Part shown: one piece after another, positions 57,901 to 64,000 of the stretch
How the letters are laid out: the number at the start of each line of letters is the position of its first letter
Position numbering within the stretch: position 1 is the stretch's first letter
NCBI GenBank assembly: GCA_944474755.1
Contig: OX104119.1
Span: 868,001-932,000, forward strand
From: Limnoperna fortunei
Taxonomy: Eukaryota > Mollusca > Bivalvia > Mytilida > Modiolidae
DNA: 64,000 nt
Direction of reading: 5' to 3'
Made by a program: the position numbers and the translations under genes
Notes under the pieces: generated by a model
The model's input: only the letters and a program-made list of their open reading frames with translations
Told to the model about the DNA's origin: nothing
Database searches by the model: none

Positions 57901-60900
57901 TGGACTAATTATATGTTTGTGCCATGTGTCCTGATATCCACTGTTACAATGGACTAATTATATGATGGTGCCCCGTGTCCTGATATCCACTGTTACAATG
58001 GACTGATTATATGCTGGTGCCGTGTGTCCTGATATCCACTGTTACAATGGACTGATTATATGCTGGTGTGGTGTGTCCTAATATCCACTGTTACAATGGA
58101 CTAATTATATGATGGTGCCCCGTGTCCTGATATCCACTGTTACAATGGACTGATTATATGCTGGTGTGGTGTGTCCTAATATCCACTGTTACAATGGACT
58201 AATTATATGCTGGTGCCATGTGTCCTGATATCCACTCTTACAATGGACTAATTATATGCTGGTGCCGTGTGTCCTGATATCCACTGTTACAATGGACTAA
58301 TTATATGCTGGTGCCGTGTGTCCTGATATCCACTGTTACAATGGACTAATGATATGCTGGTGCCGTGTGTCCTGATATCCACTCTTACAATGGAATAATT
58401 ATATGCTGGTGTGGTGTGTCCTGATATCCACTGTTACAATGGACTAATTATATGTTGGTGCCATGTGTCCTGATATCCACTGTTACAATGGACTAATTAT
58501 ATGCTGGTGCCCCGTGTCCTGATATCCACTGTTACAATGGACTAATTATATGCTGGTGCCGTGTGTCCTGATATCCACTGTTACAATGGACTGATTATAT
58601 GCTGGTGTGGTGTGTCCTAATATCCACTGTTACAATGGACTGATTATATACTGGTGCCATGTGTCCTGATATCCACTGTTACAATGGACTAATTATATGT
58701 TGGTGCCATGTGTCCTGATATCCACTGTTACAATGGACTAATTATATGTTGGTGCCATGTGTCCTGATATCCACTGTTACAATGGACTAATTATATGTTG
58801 GTGCCATGTGTCCTGATATCCACTGTTACAATGGACTAATTATATGTTGGTGCCATGTGTCCTGATATCCACTGTTACAATGGACTAATTATATGCTGGT
58901 GTGGTGTGTCCTAATATCCACTGTTACAATGGACTGATTATATACTGGTGCCATGTGTCATGATATCCACTGTTACAATGGACTAATTATATGTTGGTGC
59001 CATGTGTCCTGATATCCACTGTTACAATGGACTGATTATATGCTGGTGCCGTGTGTCCTGATATCAACTGTTACAATGGACTAATTATATGCTGGTGTGG
59101 TGTGTCCTAATATCCACTGTTACAATGGACTAATTATATGCTGGTGCCATGTGTCCTAATATCAACTGTTACAATGGACTAATTATATGTTGGTGCCATG
59201 TGTCCTGATATCCACTGTTACAATGGACTAATTATATGATGGTGCCCCGTGTCCTGATATCCACTGTTACAATGGACTGATTATATGCTGGTGCCGTGTG
59301 TCCTGATATCCACTAGTACTGTTACAATGGACTGATTATATGCTGGTGTGGTGTGTCCTAATATCCACTGTTACAATGGACTAATTATATGATGGTGCCC
59401 CGTGTCCTGATATCCACTGTTACAATGGACTGATTATATGCTGGTGTGGTGTGTCCTAATATCCACTGTTACAATGGACTCATTATATGCTGGTACCGTG
59501 TGTTCTGATATCCACTGCTACAATGGACTAATTATATGCTGGTGCCGTGTGTCCTAATATCCACTGTTACAATGGACTAATTATATGCTGGTGTCGTGTG
59601 TCCTGATATCCACTGTTACAATGGACTAATTATATGCTGGTGCCATGTGTCCTGATATCCACTGTTACAATGGACTAATGATATGCTGGTGCCATGTGTC
59701 CTGATATCCACTGTTACAATGGACTAATTATATGTTGGTGCCATGTGTCCTGATATCCACTGTTAAAATGGACTAATTATATGTTGGTGCCATGTGTCCT
59801 GATATCCACTGTTACAATGGACTGATTATATGCTGGTACTGTGTGTCCTGATATCCACTGTTACAATGGACTGATTATATGCTGGTGTCGTGTGTCCTGA
59901 TATCCACTGCTAAAATGGACTAATTATATGCTGGTGTGGTGTGTCCTAATATCCACTGTTACAATGGACTGATTATATACTGGTGCCGTGTGTCCTGATA
60001 TCCACTCTTACAATGGACTGATTATATGCTGGTGCCCCGTGTGTCCTAATATCCACTGTTACAATGGACTAATTATATGCTTGTGTGGTGTGTCCTAATG
60101 TCCACTGTTACAATGGACTAATTATATGCTGGTGTGGTGTGTCCTGATATCCACTCTTACAATGGACTAATTATATGCTGGTGCCATGTGTCCTAATATC
60201 AACTGTTACAATGGACTAATTATATGTTGGTGCCATGTGTCCTGATATCCACTGTTACAATGGACTGATTATATGCTGGTGCCATGTGTCCTAATATCCA
60301 CTGTTACAATGGACTAATTATATGTTGGTGCCATGTGTCTTGATATCCACTGTTACAATGGACTAATTATATGCTGGTGCCGTGTGTCCTAATATCCACT
60401 GTTACAATGGACTAATTATATGCTGGTGCCGTGTGTCCTGATATCCACTGTTACAATGGACTAATTATATGCTGGTGCCATGTGTCCTAATATCCACTGT
60501 TACAATGGACTAATTATATGATGGTGCCTCGTGTCCTGATATCCACTGTTACAATGGACTGATTATATGCTGGTGCCGTGTGTCCTGATATCCACTGTTA
60601 CAATTGACTAATTATATGCTGGTGTGGTGTGTCCTGATATCCACTGTTACAATGGACTAATTATATACTGGTGCCATGTGTCCTGATATCCAATGTTACA
60701 ATCGACTAATTATTTACTGGTGCCATGTGTCCTGATATCCACTGTTACAATGGACTAATTATATGTTGGTGCCATGTGTCCTGATATCCACTGTTACAAT
60801 GGACTGATTATATGCTGGTGCCGTGTGTCCTGATATCCACTGTTACAATGGACTGATTATATGCTGGTGCCGTGTGTCCTGATATCCACTGTTACAATGG

Positions 60901-63900
60901 ACTAATTATATGCTGGTGTGGTGTGTCCTAATATCCACTGTTACAATGGACTGATTATATACTGGTGCCATGTGTCCTGATATCCACTGTTACAATGGAC
61001 TAATTATATGTTGGTGCCATGTGTCCTGATATCCACTGTTACAATGGACTGATTATATGCTGGTGTGGTGTGTCCTAATATCCACTGTTACAATGGACTG
61101 ATTATATACTGGTGCCATGTGTCCTGATATCCACTGTTACAATGGACTAATTATATGTTGGTGCCATGTGTCCTGATATCCACTGTTACAATGGACTAAT
61201 TATATGTTGGTGCCATGTGTCCTGATATCCACTGTTACAATGGACTAATTATATGTTGGTGCCATGTGTCCTGATATCCACTGTTACAATGGACTAATTA
61301 TATGTTGGTGCCATGTGTCCTGATATCCACTGTTACAATGGACTAATTATATGCTGGTGTGGTGTGTCCTAATATCCACTGTTACAATGGACTGATTATA
61401 TAATGGTGCCATGTGTCCTGATATCCACTGTTACAATGGACTAATTATATGTTGGTGCCATGTGTCCTGATATCCACTGTTACAATGGACTGATTATATG
61501 CTGGTGCCGTGTGTCCTGATATCAACTGTTACAATGGACTAATTATATCCTGGTGTGGTGTGTCCTAATATCCACTGTTACAATGGACTAATTATATGCT
61601 GGTGCCATGTGTCCTAATATCAACTGTTACAATGGACTAATTATATGTTTGTGCCATGTGTCCTGATATCCACTGTTACAATGGACTAATTATATGATGG
61701 TGCCCCGTGTCCTGATATCCACTGTTACAATGGACTGATTATATGCTGGTGCCGTGTGTCCTGATATCCACTGTTACAATGGACTGATTATATGCTGGTG
61801 TGGTGTGTCCTAATATCCACTGTTACAATGGACTAATTATATGATGGTGCCCCGTGTCCTGATATCCACTGTTACAATGGACTAATTATATGATGGTGCC
61901 CCGTGTCCTGATATCCACTGTTACAATGGACTGATTATATGCTGGTGCCGTGTGTCCTGATATCCACTAGTACTGTTACAATGGACTGATTATATGCTGG
62001 TGTGGTGTGTCCTAATATCCACTGTTACAATGGACTAATTATATGATGGTGCCCCGTGTCCTGATATCCACTGTTACAATGGACTGATTATATGCTGGTG
62101 TGGTGTGTCCTAATATCCACTGTTACAATGGACTCATTATATGCTGGTACCGTGTGTTCTGATATCCACTGCTACAATGGACTAATTATATGCTGGTGCC
62201 GTGTGTCCTAATATCCACTGTTACAATGAACTAATTATATGCTGGTGTCGTGTGTCCTGATATCCACTGTTACAATGGACTAATTATATGCTGGTGCCAT
62301 GTGTCCTGATATCCACTGTTACAATGGACTAATGATATGCTGGTGCCATGTGTCCTGATATCCACTGTTACAATGGACTAATTATATGTTGGTGCCATGT
62401 GTCCTGATATCCACTGTTAAAATGGACTAATTATATGTTGGTGCCATGTGTCCTGATATCCACTGTTACAATGGACTGATTATATGCTGGTACTGTGTGT
62501 CCTGATATCCACTGTTACAATGGACTGATTATATGCTGGTGTCGTGTGTCCTGATATCCACTGCTAAAATGGACTAATTATATGCTGGTGTGGTGTGTCC
62601 TAATATCCACTGTTACAATGGACTGATTATATACTGGTGCCGTGTGTCCTGATATCCACTCTTACAATGGACTGATTATATGCTGGTGCCCCGTGTGTCC
62701 TAATATCCACTGTTACAATGGACTAATTATATGCTTGTGTGGTGTGTCCTAATGTCCACTGTTACAATGGACTAATTATATGCTGGTGTGGTGTGTCCTG
62801 ATATCCACTCTTACAATGGACTAATTATATGCTGGTGCCATGTGTCCTAATATCAACTGTTACAATGGACTAATTATATGTTGGTGCCATGTGTCCTGAT
62901 ATCCACTGTTACAATGGACTGATTATATGCTGGTGCCATGTGTCCTAATATCCACTGTTACAATGGACTAATTATATGTTGGTGCCATGTGTCTTGATAT
63001 CCACTGTTACAATGGACTAATTATATGCTGGTGTCGTGTGTCCTAATATCCACTGTTACAATGGACTAATTATATGCTGGTGTGGTGTGTCCTGATATCC
63101 ACTGTTACAATGGACTAATTATATGCTGGTGCCATGTGTCCTAATATCCACTGTTACAATGGACTAATTATATGATGGTGCCTCGTGTCCTGATATCCAC
63201 TGTTACAATGGACTGATTATATGCTGGTGCCGTGTGTCCTGATATCCACTGTTACAATGGACTAATTATATGCTGGTGTGGTGTGTCCTGATATCCACTG
63301 TTACAATGGACTAATTATATACTGGTGCCATGTGTCCTGATATCCAATGTTACAATCGACTAATTATTTACTGGTGCCATGTGTCCTGATATCCACTGTT
63401 ACAATGGACTAATTATATGTTGGTGCCATGTGTCCTGATATCCACTGTTACAATGGACTGATTATATGCTGGTGCCGTGTGTCCTGATATCCACTGTTAC
63501 AATGGACTGATTATATGCTGGTGCCGTGTGTCCTGATATCCACTGTTACAATGGACTAATTATATGCTGGTGTGGTGTGTCCTAATATCCACTGTTACAA
63601 TGGACTGATTATATACTGGTGCCATGTGTCCTGATATCCACTGTTACAATGGACTAATTATATGTTGGTGCCATGTGTCCTGATATCCACTGTTACAATG
63701 GACTGATTATATGCTGGTGTGGTGTGTCCTAATATCCACTGTTACAATGGACTGATTATATACTGGTGCCATGTGTCCTGATATCCACTGTTACAATGGA
63801 CTAATTATATGTTGGTGCCATGTGTCCTGATATCCACTGTTACAATGGACTAATTATATGTTGGTGCCATGTGTCCTGATATCCACTGTTACAATGGACT

Positions 63901-64000
63901 AATTATATGCTGGTGCCATGTGTCCTGATATCCACTGTTACAATGGACTAATTATATGTTGGTGCCATGTGTCCTGATATCCACTGTTACAATGGACTAA
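51984..64000. repeat. Giant 49-bp minisatellite, continues past window end
   Basis: Unit: GGACTGATTATATGCTGGTG, CCATGTGTCCTGATATCC, ACTGTTACAAT (49 bp), repeated head to tail for more than 12 kb, about 245 units by length. Units differ mainly at four places: CTGAT or CTAAT; GCTGG, GTTGG, ACTGG or GATGG; the six bases after CTGGT (GCCATG, GCCGTG, GTCGTG, ACCGTG, GTGGTG, ACTGTG, GCCCCG); and TGATATCC or TAATATCC. Rare variants are shared by distant units, showing higher-order repeats of about 26 units (landmarks 52286 and 53559), 20 units (55372 and 56353) and 54 units (59311 and 61965). 49 is not a multiple of 3, so no reading frame repeats unit by unit. Confidence 0.97.

Noticed and set aside
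51984..64000. CRISPR-like regular direct repeats
   Set aside because: The 49-bp units are directly adjacent with no unique spacers, the variants are point changes, and the context is eukaryotic. It is a minisatellite.

Overview
The window is eukaryotic, gene-poor and dominated by repeats. It looks like bivalve mollusc nuclear DNA. The reasons are an AT-rich background with no operon-like packing of genes, many copies of one tRNA-headed SINE with a (CAAA)n tail, a GCTCACCTGAC...GTCAGGTGAGC composite repeat of a kind common in oysters and mussels, several hairpin and MITE-like elements, and a hammerhead ribozyme of the type carried by metazoan Penelope-like elements and retrozymes. The species cannot be named from the sequence alone.

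Layout. Positions 1-2270 probably hold the end of a plus-strand gene: a splice acceptor, a 24-codon terminal exon and an AATAAA. Positions 2774-16370 are intergenic or intronic DNA with a composite repeat, two MITE-like elements and SINE copies. Positions 16372-27150 form a degenerate minisatellite with a unit of about 32 bp. It contains a nearly identical 1486-bp higher-order repeat and a 126-bp higher-order repeat, and it is broken up by a series of palindromic hairpin inserts. Positions 28205-30165 are a second minisatellite with a unit of about 55 bp. Positions 30166-36595 are mostly featureless apart from a 424-bp inverted-repeat element. Positions 36596-37805 hold an intact SINE with a target-site duplication, an inverted-repeat retroelement remnant carrying a complete hammerhead motif, and a TATCGCGATGC-type minisatellite. 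Positions 38615-46175 carry more SINEs, a decayed Tc1/mariner transposase and a few weak candidate coding segments. Positions 47160-48700 are a satellite with a 174-bp, nucleosome-sized unit. From 51984 to the end of the window a 49-bp minisatellite runs for more than 12 kb, with nested higher-order structure, and leaves the window still in progress.

No complete gene of known function is visible, and most short open frames here are chance frames or repeat translations. The best-supported functional element is the hammerhead ribozyme at 37233-37276. The most unusual structural pattern is the group of hairpins with unrelated arms but a similar GC-rich CCTGAGG/CCCGAGG-type tip, five of which lie inside the 32-bp satellite. 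No unit counts or identities were computed by program; those given are read by eye from marker positions.
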